From assembly GCF_003597395.2 (NCBI RefSeq), contig NC_133773.1, positions 70,847,747-70,911,746 of the forward strand: 64,000 bases of DNA, read 5' to 3'. The notes below the pieces were generated by a model. The model made no database searches, was not told the origin of the DNA, and saw only the letters and a list, made by a program, of their open reading frames with translations. The stretch comes from Chelonoidis abingdonii. Lineage: Eukaryota > Chordata > Testudines > Testudinidae. This document shows, piece by piece, positions 48,760-59,340 of the stretch (positions within the stretch are counted from its first letter, which is position 1; each line of letters opens with the position of its first letter). Both the position numbers and the translations under genes were made by a program.

Positions 48760-49756
48760 TTAAGAATGCTTGATAGAGATCTTGTAGGTGTTTGTCTCTA
48801 TCTGAGGGACTGTAACAAATGCTTGGCTGTAGCCAATGGATCGTGTGATGTGGTCTGGATGAAAGCTGGAGGCATGTAGGTAAGTATAGCGGTCAGTAGG
48901 TTTCCGGTATAGGGTAGTGTTTATGTGACCATTGCTCATTAGCACTGTAGTGTCCAGGAAGTGGATCTCTTGTGTGGACTGGTCCAGGCTGAGGCTGATG
49001 ATGGGATGGAAATTGTTCAAATCATGGTGGAACTCCTCAAGGAATCATGGTGGAATTCCTTCTTTTCCATGGGTCCAGATGATGAAGATGTCAATGTAGC
49101 ACAAGTAGAGTAGGGGTGTTGGGGAAAAAAGAGCTGAGGAAGCACTGCTCTCAGTCAACCATAAAATGTTGGCATACTGTGGGGCAATGCAGGTACCCAT
49201 AGCAGTGCCGCTGACTTCAAGGTATATAAATGTCCCCAAATGTGAAATAGTTGTGGGTGAGGACAAAGTCACAAATTTCAGCCACCAGGTTTGCTGTGAC
49301 ATTATCAGGGATACTATTTCTGACAGTTTGTATTCCATCTGTGTGTGGGATGTTTGTGTAAAGAGCCTCTTCATCCATGGTGGCTAGGATGGTGTTTTCT
49401 GGAAGATCACTGATGGACTGTAGTTTCCTCAGGAAGTCAGTGGTGTCTCAAATATAGCTAGTAGTGCTGGTAGCGTAGGGCCTGAGGAGAGAGTCTACAT
49501 AGCCAGACAATCCTGCTGTCAGGCTGCCAATGCCTGAGATGATGGGGCATTCAGGATTACCAGGTTTATGGATCTTGACTGGCAGATAGAATACCCTTGC
49601 TTGAGGTTCTAGGGGTGTATCTGTGCAGATTTGTCCATGTGTTTTTTCAGGGAGTTTCCTGAGCAAATGGTGTAGTTTCTTTTGATAACACTCAGTGGGA
49701 TCACAGGGTAATGGCCTGTAGAATGTGGTGTTAGAGAGCTGCCTAGCACCTCTCAT
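48760..49756 (-). pseudogene. PLE reverse transcriptase
   Basis: Minus-strand frames give FYLPVKIHKPGNPECPIISG (49600 region), the PLE thumb/finger signature, then GTAMGTCIAPQYANILWL, then YIDIFIIWTHGKEG and, in another frame, INTTLYRKPTDRYTYLHASS. The expected YIDD box is YID-IF: one aspartate codon is deleted (49087-49100). With the frame breaks this makes the enzyme inactive. Confidence 0.88.
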
Positions 49757-50274
49757 TCATATTCTGACCTATTCATGACGACGACAGCACTTCCTTTGTC
49801 AGCCTTTTTGATTATGATGTCAGAGCTGTTCCTGAGGCTGTGGATGGCATGTTCAGCATGGCTGAGGCAATGGGGCAAGTGATGCTGCTTTTCCACAATT
49901 TCAGCCTGTATACGTCGGTGGAAGCATTCTATGTAGAAGTCCAGTCTGTTGTTCAGGAGGAGTCTATGCAGAATCCTTCTTTTTGTAGCATTGGTAGGAA
50001 GGTTTCTGTGGGTTAGTATGCTGTTCAGAGGTGTGATGGAAATATTCCTTGAGTCAGAGACATCAAAAGTAGGATTCTAGGTCACCACAGAACTGTATCA
50101 TGTTCGTGGGAGTGGAAGGGCAGAAGGAGAGGCCCCAAAATAGAACAGATTCTTCTGCCAAGCTAAGAGTATAGCCAGAGAGATTAACAATATTGTTGAG
50201 TGGGTCAAGGGAACCACTGTTGTGGCCCCTTGTGGCATGCAGTAGTTTAGATACTTTAGTGTCCTTTAAAAATA

Positions 50275-51505
50275 CTACTGTATAAAAGACTCTTATTCAT
50301 ATTACTGGAAAGAAAAAAAATCCTACTTTTTATTTTACTTCATCAGTTCCAAAGCCTCAGAAACAATCACCTACAGACCTGATCCAAAACTCATGAAGCT
50401 CAGCTGAAGTCTATTAATTTCCATAAGCTTTGGGATCAGGCTTTATCATTAGCTCCACATTGATTATTAGCAGGAATGAATATGAATGAACAATTCATAG
50501 TTCATATGAATTCATACACAATAGACAAGAGAGCTAGAGCTGATTATAACCATTTCCTAAAGGGGTGATTTCTAATATTTTTAGTTATCTAGCAATATTG
50601 TCATAATGTTTCCAAGTTGTAACACCACAAAGTTGTGGCTACCATTAATAGCAGGAACAGGGTGAGTACTCTGCTACATTTCATTTAGCACACACATTCT
50701 CCTTTGGACAAAGTTTCATTCACAAAAAAAAGTAGCTGAATAGCTTAATGTATATTTAATAAGGAGTCTGGTATTTGATTATTTTTGTACCACAAGTTAC
50801 TCCCATTTTCTCCCTTCCACTTTAAAATGATGTCACTATTGCAATGAAGTATTTATCTTACTAGGATGTATTAACTACATTGAACCAGATTCACAGTATT
50901 ACACTAGTGTCTGCCAGATAAGCTTAGGCTTACCGTCCCAAGCAGAATGTTTGTTGCGGAGAAGATTACTGTGGCTAAAAGGAACCACAACCTCTCCCCT
51001 GCTGTATGAACACTGCCTTTCAAGGTAGCCATAGCTAGGAGATGAGCTGAAATAACTCAGAAAGAAAAGGAGGAAAAAACACTCTGGGCCTGACTTCAGT
51101 GGATTTATATGGTGTAAATGAAAAGAGAATCAGGCTCCCTATATTCGTGTGGCCCCCTTGTATTGTCCTTCCTGGAAACTACAAAGATTGAAGTTTGGCT
51201 CTGATCCAGCTAAAGATAAATCAGTACATATTGGCAGATCTCAAATAAGCTGTAAGAAACACCAGAGAGGAGTAAAGAATCAAAGAATTTTAGTAGGCAC
51301 ATAGCAATCAGAGGCAAACCTGGCTCCCTGCAGGAATCTAGACAGACAGTAATTTGATAGTATTATGTTAAGTTTCAGTTTCCAACAATGCTACTCTCTA
51401 GTATATTATACATCCCAAAGCTTCTTTCAACAAGTCAGCTACTGAAGCTGTGCAATACATACCCATATATTTAGGAGGAGGAGGAGGATCAAGCCCCAAG
51501 CTGGG
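50275..51505. other. Unassigned sequence
   Basis: No gene or repeat recognised. Confidence 0.45.
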
Positions 51506-51516
51506 AAGATATATTG

Positions 51517-51827
51517 CAGGGGTCGGCAACTTTTCAGAAGTGGTGTGCCGAGTCTTCATTTATTCACTCTAATTTAAGGTTTTGCGTGCCAGTAATACAT
51601 TTCAATGTTTTTATAAGATCTCTTTCTATAAGTCTATAATACAGAACTAAACTATTGTTGTATGTAAAGTAAATAAAGTTTTTAAAATGTTTAAGAAACT
51701 TCATTTAAAATTAAATTAAAATGCAGAGCCCCCCGGACCGGTGGCCAGGACCTGGGCAGTGCGAGTGCCACTGAAAATCAGCTCGTGTACCACCTTCGGC
51801 ACGCGTTCCATAGGTTGCCTACCCCTG
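51517..51827 (-). mobile_element. hAT MITE (family B) copy 2
   Basis: Reverse orientation. Starts caggggtcggcaacttttca and ends taggttgcctacccctg, flanked by a perfect 8-bp duplication atatattg (51509-51516, 51828-51835). Same family as 38680 and 57813. Confidence 0.95.
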
Positions 51828-51839
51828 ATATATTGTGTT

Positions 51840-52750
51840 GTCTGTGAAATTCTTTGGCACCAGACACTCTGCAACGTCTAATGATAAAGTGTTAACCTAG
51901 TTTACATCAATGCTGGACATCAAATAATGTGGGCCAAGCACCATGAAGTTTCCTATTGACTATATGAAAAGCAGCATATAAAATTCTTCAACGATACAAA
52001 AGATAAACCAGATCAAAAGCAATGTAATTCATAAAAGTGACATGTTCCTTCTGCCCTTCACTACCATAAACCAGTTAAGAAACAGCTAAAGAGGCACCTT
52101 CTTATGCCTACACCACTGCATATTATCTGGTATGCTAACAGACAAACCTTAACTTTCATGCCACACATAGGACAGGAGCTCCACATAGGAGATTGTTACT
52201 GGGGCTAGGATCCTCCTCTTAAGACTACTTTGAGGCTGGGGGTGGGAGATCAGAGAGAAGAGGATTCATGGGGTTCACTGCTTTCCCTAAACATCAGCAT
52301 AAAAAAACCTCCAGAAATTCACCGCTTTTTAAGTGGGGCTACAGTAGGAATGTGTTTTCTTCCCTGCATCTCTGGGAGCAATTCTCCCACATGCCAAACC
52401 TAGTCTGTGGGCTTGGGACTAGGAAATTCACAAGAACTAGGAGAAAGAAACTTCTCCAAACCAGGTCACTCAACAGTCACTGCTGCAACTTCAAAACATT
52501 CACAGCCCCATGCGCACACAGAACACATGGGAAACTCCCAACTAGATTCATATGGTAATAGATCCACTGGTTCCATTAGCAGAATCAAATGCACAGCTTG
52601 TTCTGAGTGAGATTTGCACTTCATACACTTTTTAAGTGAGATTTACATACATTTTAAGTGAGATTTAAACGTGGTGCCTAGATAAGTCAAAGAGGTTACC
52701 AGTTTGTTATTTTCTATTTGCTTATTTTGGGAAAGGGAAGTAGGGACAGA
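51840..52750. other. Unassigned sequence
   Basis: No gene recognised. Two overlapping short frames near 52268-52610 show no known features. Confidence 0.4.
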
Positions 52751-52756
52751 AAAGCA

Positions 52757-53215
52757 GCAATATGAGTGGAAATAGTGAAACAATTGTGAAATTGGAACTC
52801 TTAAGACTTCAGGCTGAAGAAAAAGAAAAAAAAAAAGACTTTGGGAGTTAAAACGATTACAGATAAAATAAATGAAAGCAACGGAGGCTACGCAAGCAGC
52901 CGCACACCAGAGAATTTTGGAACTGAAACAGATAGAGACTGACAAATAAAGACCCAGAAACTAGCCATGGAACTGAAAGCTAAAAATATGGAAGAGAAGG
53001 AAAGAGAGAAAGCACCAACTGGACTTGCTACAGAAGCAGAACCTGGTAAAAAAAATTGATGAAAAAAATGAGTTGGAAAAAGGAATTGCAAGCTTTAAAG
53101 AAATGTTTAACCTTGTTGACTATTATGCTGGGACCCCAAAGGGAAAGAGTGAAGTCCCAGGGAAGTTCGGAAGTCCCAGTGCTGATAGTGGAAATCTTAA
53201 GGCAATCTTGGAGAT
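52757..53215 (+). pseudogene. Possible gag-like coiled-coil remnant
   Basis: Plus strand begins MSGNSETIVKLELLRLQAEE, highly charged and coiled-coil-like, then continues in other frames with QAAAHQRILELKQIETDK and VKKIDEKNELEKGIASFK. The charge pattern resembles the start of some retroelement Gag proteins, but no capsid or zinc knuckle was recognised. It is broken by at least two frame changes. A host processed pseudogene is an alternative. Confidence 0.3.
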
Positions 53216-53221
53216 GAAGCA

Positions 53222-54222
53222 ACGAAGAGTCCTGTGGCATCTTACAGACTAACAGATATATTGGAGCATGAGCTTTCATGGGTGAATACCCACTTCAGAC
53301 ACATGTTAGTTTATAAGGTGCCACAGGATTCTTTGTTGCTTTTTACAGATCCAGACTAACATGGTGTCAAACAGATTGTTAAGGATTAATGTCTCTTTCA
53401 CCTGGAAAGGGTTAACAAACAGGGAACTAAACACCTGACCAGAGGACCAATCAGGAGACAAGATACTTTCAACCCTGGGTGGAGGGAAGTTTGGGTGTGG
53501 GTCCTTTGTTCTGTGTTTTTATTTTTTCTCTCGGGGATATGAGAGGGACCAGACATTACTACAGGCTCTCTAAAGTTCTGTTCAAATAGTAAGTAGAACA
53601 GGCGATTTAGGCTTTTTAATTGTTTGTTTTACTCTATTTGCACATGTGGATCTGGCTGGTTAACTTTTATATGTGTAGTTGCTGGGAATATTTTGATTTG
53701 TATTGGTACTGGAGGAAGGGTTTCTTCCTTTGTCTGTAAACTATAGGACCCTGTAATATTTACATCTTGAAGTTACAGAGATAATTCTTTACTTTTTCCT
53801 TTCTTTTATTAAAAGATTTCTTTTAGAGAACCTGATTGATCTTTCCTTGTTTCCCTTGTTTTATCCCAGGAGAGTGGGTGTAAACACCAGGACTGGTGGG
53901 GGAGGAGGGAAGGGGGAGAGAGAGGCTAATTTCTCTCTGTGCCAGGAATACTGTCTCTCTCAGGGAAAGTCTGGGGGGGGGGGGGGGGAATGGTTTATTT
54001 CTCCTTGTTTTAAGAATCCAAGGGATTTGGGTTCTTGGGGTCCCCAGGGAAGGTTGGGGAGGTCAGAGTGCCCCAAAACAGTATATTTTTGGGTGGTGGC
54101 AGGCTATCAGATCTAAGTTTAATTACCAGCTTAGAGGTTTCATGCAGGTACCCAAATTTTGGACGCTAAGGTTCAAATTTGGGAATTATACCTTATGACA
54201 CATGGCTACCCCTCAGATCCTG
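53222..54222 (-). mobile_element. Penelope-like fragment split by a solo LTR
   Basis: 53222-53364 carries the PLE terminal inverted repeat (gtggcatcttacagactaac ... aggtgccacaggattctttg) with the hammerhead-like stem in the minus strand, lacking three bases of the CUGANGA box. The tail gatccagactaacatgg is cut, and resumes after the LTR as catggctacccctcagat. Confidence 0.85.
53365..54200 (+). mobile_element. Solo LTR (family A), 836 bp
   Basis: Starts tgtcaaacag and ends ccttatgaca, flanked by a perfect 5-bp duplication catgg (53360-53364, 54201-54205). Contains the same blocks as 24546-25484, such as caaacacctgaccagaggacc region (shortened here) and a G-run at 53973-53988. Sits in the tail of a PLE copy, so it inserted later. 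Confidence 0.95.
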
Positions 54223-54224
54223 GA

Positions 54225-54991
54225 GATCAAATGCAGCTCCATGAAGAACCAGCCAACATGTAAGCCTCACATTCTTACCTCACCAAAACCCCAAAGACAT
54301 ACATAAACTGAGAACCCTTACTGAAGGGGATTACTGGAAAGAACACCAAACACATGTTGTGGTTCAGGGAGGAGTTGAAAAATGCAATGAGTATTAAACA
54401 ACCCAGATGGTATAAACCAAAGACGAGGTATGATAAAGCTACTTGGAAATGTCTACCTGTAATAAGTTCGGTGCCACTGTAACATCTCATAATACAGAGT
54501 TGTTCCTCACAGTAAACCTTATGACAAAGAATTTGGTACTAATGGTAAGTCCCATAAAAAGGTACAACATGCATGATTTCTGGGAAACAGCTTTTGAACA
54601 TGCTAGGAGTGGTATCAAAGAAATCCTATAAGGATACTGTTTCTTGGCTAACACCTATAAACAGGCTTAGAGCTTGGCACAGAAGGGAAACCATAACAAA
54701 ACAGTCTGCTGTGTGAAAGGGGAAAGGGAAGTATGTCACTTCATGGCATTGGTGGCTAAATGCCAAGACACCTACATACTAAAAAGATATCAATATCTGC
54801 ATAATGTTAACAATGCTACACATAAGAATGTTTTCAGGCAACCTGGAAAAAGAAAAACAGAACTTTGCAGAACACCTGTGGGTGACATTAAAGTGTTTGG
54901 TAACATTTCGGAGTTGTATAGCCAAAACCTACGTAGAATATTAGGCATACTGCCTCCGCATTAGTCAGTGACAAACCGTCCGGCAGTATTC
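54225..54991 (+). mobile_element. Probable 3' internal remnant of an endogenous retrovirus
   Basis: Lies directly before a polypurine tract and a 1.17-kb LTR, so it should be the end of the internal region. The 96-codon frame at 54674-54964 ends just before the tract. No retroviral protein family was recognised in it, and earlier parts are missing or unrecognisable. Confidence 0.45.
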
Positions 54992-55003
54992 GAAGGGGGG
55001 AGG
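54992..55003 (+). promoter_or_regulatory. Polypurine tract
   Basis: gaaggggggagg immediately precedes TGTGACA. In retroviruses this tract primes plus-strand DNA synthesis at the edge of the 3' LTR. Confidence 0.75.
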
Positions 55004-56170
55004 TGTGACACTGCACCCCATATTCTTCATAATTGTATGATGACAGTTATGATGCATTTTGTAAAAGATGAGTCATCTAAGATGTCATTGGAGAAGTTAT
55101 GATTTGCTGAATATTATTTTATTTGTATGCATGTATCATTTTTGTATCTGAAGTTATGAATATTGACTATGTATCTGTATTTCAAATGTAGTTACACCTC
55201 TGCAACACCCACTAGGCAAAATGGACCATGGGGGGGGGGGAAAACCACACACACCTTAGGAGAGGCTTATATCCACCTGGTAAGCCTTTCCAAGAATGCT
55301 TCAGACAGTCTGTAAGTAATGGCTGCAATGACTCAGCAGGGTATGCAAGGGCATGTGACCAGCCACATGACTCTGGACTCCATTTTGGGATGTTTGTATT
55401 TTTCCACACACTGGTCTGGGAGCCAAGTTTGAAACAAAGGGTTCCCATCATATGCTAAAGCTATATAAAGCAGGGAGTGACATCAGGGGTTCTTCACTCC
55501 CCCCTAAACTGAACACCTAAGAAAAGCTCCTAAGGAAGAGGGCTTGGAATAGGAGTGGGATCCCAAGCTGCAAAGCAAATGCAGCTTGTCCTTTAAGAAT
55601 CTGCAAGCCTGCTTGTATCATCAGTCAAGGTGAGAATTTGCTAATTCATGTTTTATCTTTCTAGTATTTGAGGGTTAGTTTGTGTTTTTGTTTATTTACC
55701 AGGTAATCTGTTTTGATCTGTTTGCTGTCACTTAAAATCTTGTTGTAATTAATAAACTTTGTTTAATGTTTCAATCTAAGCCAGTAAGTTTGGAGTGAAG
55801 TGCTTGGCAATCTTAGCTTAAGGGGCATGGGCTGTTGCATTTCCTTTCACAATGAAGGGGAGGCGAACTGGATAATAAATTCATATTGGTTGGCATTTTG
55901 GCCAGGGCAGGATGGTACAGCTCTGGGATCCTAGGCTGGGAAGCTGGTGGTTATTTCTCTCTATTGCTCATTCATGCAGTGGCTGGCCAGAGCCTGCATG
56001 CTACTGCCACTGGGTGTGTTTCTAACTGTGTGAATATTGGTAGAAGTGTAGGACCAAGAACAGGTCTGCAGCTTGTCACAGCAGCAGTGTGAGAGGGAGC
56101 CCAAGCTGGTGAGTCAGAGGGCTCAGTGGCACCCCAGTCCCAGGTGGCATCCTGGGAGAAAACTATCACA
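55004..56170 (+). mobile_element. Endogenous retrovirus 3' LTR, 1167 bp
   Basis: Bounded by TGTGACA and TATCACA, with inverted ends TGTGA/TCACA. A TATA box ctatataaag lies at 55461-55470 and aataaa at 55751-55756, giving a plausible U3, R and U5 order in the plus direction. Distinct from LTR family A. No TSD is expected on the left because internal sequence adjoins. Confidence 0.8.
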
Positions 56171-57810
56171 CCACTCTCTCTTTGGCTTGCTCCAAGCACA
56201 CTTGTGCACTAGGATGCACAAAAGGCTCACAGAGCAATGTTCTCAGGTCCTTCCTAATGGAACAATACCAGTTCTTCTGCATCAATTCCCTCAGAGCACA
56301 AGAGTGCAGTGAGATAGAGAGGATTGGTCCTTTGTATTAACCTTTATTCACAATATCACTTTATATTACAAAAGCAATGAATTAAATGGGGGGGAGAGAC
56401 CTTGTTAAGCCTTGAAAGTTATACAATTCATAAATATTTATTATTTTGGGTTTAATTATTAATGCAATGAAGATCCAAGAAACTGAAGCATCTTGCTTTG
56501 CTTCTGCATCACCCTACACGTGCCCATCTCCCTAAAGGCAAACTCTTTGCATAGACGCAAGACATTTATAAAAATAAGATGTAAAGGCTTCAAGATTATA
56601 ATCTAAGAGCCACAGAAGAACCTACATCTAGCACCCTCTACCACCTGATCCTTGGAATGACACCAGCATCTTCCAAAGACAGTAAATCAGAACAAAGACA
56701 TACCAACAACATAAGAGAAAACAAAAAATGGAAAGATGACATTATGTTGAGCAGTCCACAAATTCTGCATTTAAACAGAATGTAAATCTGCAGCCACACA
56801 GATTTGGAGAAAAAACATTAAACAAAATAAAATAAATTTAATCCTCAAAAGTCATTTACTTATAAACATACTAATTAAAAAGTTAAGATTTAATCAAAAT
56901 CTAGGAACATTCTTCATGAAACTTTTTTTGGGGGGGGGGGGGGGAGTATGTTCTTTGTCAGTTTTTTTTTTAAAAAAAACTGAAAAATTTCGACCAGCAG
57001 GAGAAAGGAAAAAAACCACAAACTAAAATTATCAAAGCCATTATTCCAAACCGCCACTACATTATTTCTAATATGTCATAGCTTCTATAAAAGTTTGGTA
57101 TAGTACAAAGATAATCTTGCAGGAACACGTTGTTTACAACCTACTAGTCTATATGTAGTATGGTTCTATGTATGCATCTCCCCTTCCTAATACTGCAACA
57201 ACATACCCTTTTTACCCAATTTATTTTTTTACATTTGTTGTTTTAATGTTTAGCTTTTGTGGTAAAAGTGTGCCACCGCTATGCAATGGTAACTTGTGAA
57301 GGTCCATTCTGTAACAACACTCAGGTCCATAGAAGTCTTCTCTACAGGCTAATTTTTAATACAAAGTAGTCTCTTATATACTGAAGAATCTCACAGAATA
57401 TAATAAATGTGCATAATTTACAAGCATTTCAATTTCTTTTTGTCTTTGCTGCACTTATAAATATACTTCAACAGCAAGCTGGATAAAAACCAAAGATTTT
57501 TTAAAAAAACAAAAACTATTTTATTTCAATCTGATTTCTTGATAAAATGCTTTTTGATAAGAAACCTAAAGATTAGTTTTAATTAAAACTACATTATAGC
57601 TCAAAGATATCTCATCATGGAATAGGGACTATAAATTCTAATTCTATAGCATGAAACAATATATTCATGTAATGTTCAAGAAAAGTTTTGTAAATGAGTT
57701 TCAATAGTTCATGGATTATGGGGACAATCTTATGGGGTTCCAGGGGTTTCTGTATAGATTATTTAGGTTAATCTTTCTATCTACCCAATGGGATTCAGTG
57801 CTCAGTCTAG
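56171..57810. other. Unassigned sequence with a G15 run
   Basis: No gene. Contains fifteen consecutive G (56930-56944) directly after a T-run, and AT-rich sequence beyond. Confidence 0.5.
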
Positions 57811-57812
57811 AA

Positions 57813-58119
57813 CAGGGGTAGGCAACCTATGGCACGCGTGCCGAAGGCAGCATGCGAGGTGATTTTTAGTGGCACTCACACTGCACAGGTCCTGGCCACT
57901 AGTCCAGGGGGCTCTGCATTTTAATTTAATTTTAAATGAAGTTTCTTAAACATTTTTAAAGCCTTATTTACTTACATACAATAGTTTAGTTATATATTAT
58001 AGACTTATAGAAAAAGACCTTCTAAAAACATTAAAATGTATGACTGGCACGCAAAACCTTAAATTAGAGTGAATAAATGAAGACTCGGCACACCACTTCT
58101 GAAAGGATGCCGACCCCTG
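57813..58119 (+). mobile_element. hAT MITE (family B) copy 3
   Basis: Starts caggggtaggcaacctatgg, ends gatgccgacccctg, flanked by gtctagaa and atctagaa (8 bp, one difference). 307 bp, same orientation as copy 1. Confidence 0.95.
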
Positions 58120-58533
58120 ATCTAGAAGATACTATCAGAGATGCTTAGCTTTGCAGTTCTCAAACTGTGGATTTGTGTCTCCAGAGATAACATGCTTGTT
58201 AACAGCAAAAATGTTTTTAAATAAATATCCGGCTCTGCTCCAAAAACCTGCAGCTCCAAAGCCCTGGTTGAGCAGCATATTCTAGAAGTCTTGAGGTCTT
58301 TCTGAGTGCAGCCTTCATTGATTTGAGATCTACCATACCATTCTCTCACTAGAAGGGAAAACCTAATGGCAGCAGGCTGTAAGAGAGACCCAGTTTGGGA
58401 ATATTTTATTGAAGTCCCTCCACCTGTGGGTAAGGCAGGCATGGGTGCAAAATACAACCACCGCAACAAAGAAATGCAAGGCCTGGTTGCCCTAATGAAA
58501 CAACACCATGAGAAGTGTTCCTTCTCAGAAGGA

Positions 58534-58718
58534 ATCATAGAATATCAGAGTTAGAAAGGACCTCAGGAGGTCATCTAGTCCAACTCCCTGCTCAAAGCAG
58601 GACCAATCCCCAGACAGATTTTTGCCCCAATCCCTAAATGGCCCCCTCAAGAATTGAACTCACAACCCTGGCGTCAGCAGGCCAATGCTCAAACCTCTGA
58701 GCTATCCCTCCCCCCCAG
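58534..58718 (-). mobile_element. tRNA-derived SINE (reverse)
   Basis: Tail at left (catctagtccaactccctgc), tRNA-like head at right (gaattgaactcacaaccctg, ctgagctatccctccc). Third copy of the SINE in the window. Confidence 0.9.
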
Positions 58719-58734
58719 ATGGCACTGAAGGCGT

Positions 58735-58990
58735 CTTTTATATCTTGTAGCCCAGTGATTAGGTTTCTCACCTGTGGTGTGGGAGATCCCTGTTTAATGC
58801 CTACCACTGTCTGATGTGAAGGGATTTGAACTATGTTCCTTGCCTCTCAAGGGAGTGCTGTAACCACTGGACTATGAAATCATTCTCAAAACGAGGAGGA
58901 GTGATTTGTTGAAAGTCAGATAACAGGTCAGTGGTAGGCCAAGGAATAAAACCCAGGTTTCCTTACTCCTAGCTGAGTGTCCTAGCCTCG
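58735..58990. mobile_element. Old SINE-like pieces (MIR-like)
   Basis: ttgtagcccagtgattaggt and its rough inverse gctgtaaccactggactatg bound a tRNA-like hairpin unit. It is followed by aataaaacccaggtttcctt, close to the conserved MIR core end. Boundaries approximate. Confidence 0.5.
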
Positions 58991-58994
58991 AGAC

Positions 58995-59335
58995 CCCAGC
59001 AAATAAGCTATGTTGGAAATGCACTGAAAAGAATGAAAGAAACATGTCTGAACATGCAGGATCTTCAGGCTGGTAAACTTTTTAATTTCATACTTTAAGG
59101 ACTCCCTGTCTTTCTTCTGGACTATTCTTGAAGTCTCATGTTTGAGCAAAAAAAATATATATATATAGTACTCACTCTATGGTACTATTATTTTAAATGC
59201 AATTGTGATAAAAAAATACCTGAAATAGGCAGATCTTCCTTTTACAATTTCACCTTTAAAAGTAGTATGAATGCAATGAGTAATACCAAATGAGCAGTAT
59301 GGTAATAATAATTAAATAACTGCATTGGCTTATTT
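58995..59335. other. Unassigned sequence
   Basis: Contains an (AT)n run at 59154-59166. May include the 5' part of the hAT element that follows, but no terminus was found. Confidence 0.4.
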
Positions 59336-59340
59336 TGTTT

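Larger units (their letters stand above)
47683..50270 (-). mobile_element. Penelope-like element with GIY-YIG, nearly full length
   Basis: Read on the minus strand from 50270 to 47683: a leader and N-terminal region, reverse transcriptase (about 49760-48760), a linker, a GIY-YIG endonuclease (about 48450-48090) and a terminal repeat with hammerhead-like motif (47758-47795). PLEs are retroelements with telomerase-like RT that use a GIY-YIG endonuclease to nick the target. The reading frame is broken into at least five pieces and the catalytic box is damaged. A (TA/CA)n patch lies at 47815-47860. The 3' end tttcagagtggtagccgttt matches the terminus of the short copy at 19436. Confidence 0.9.
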
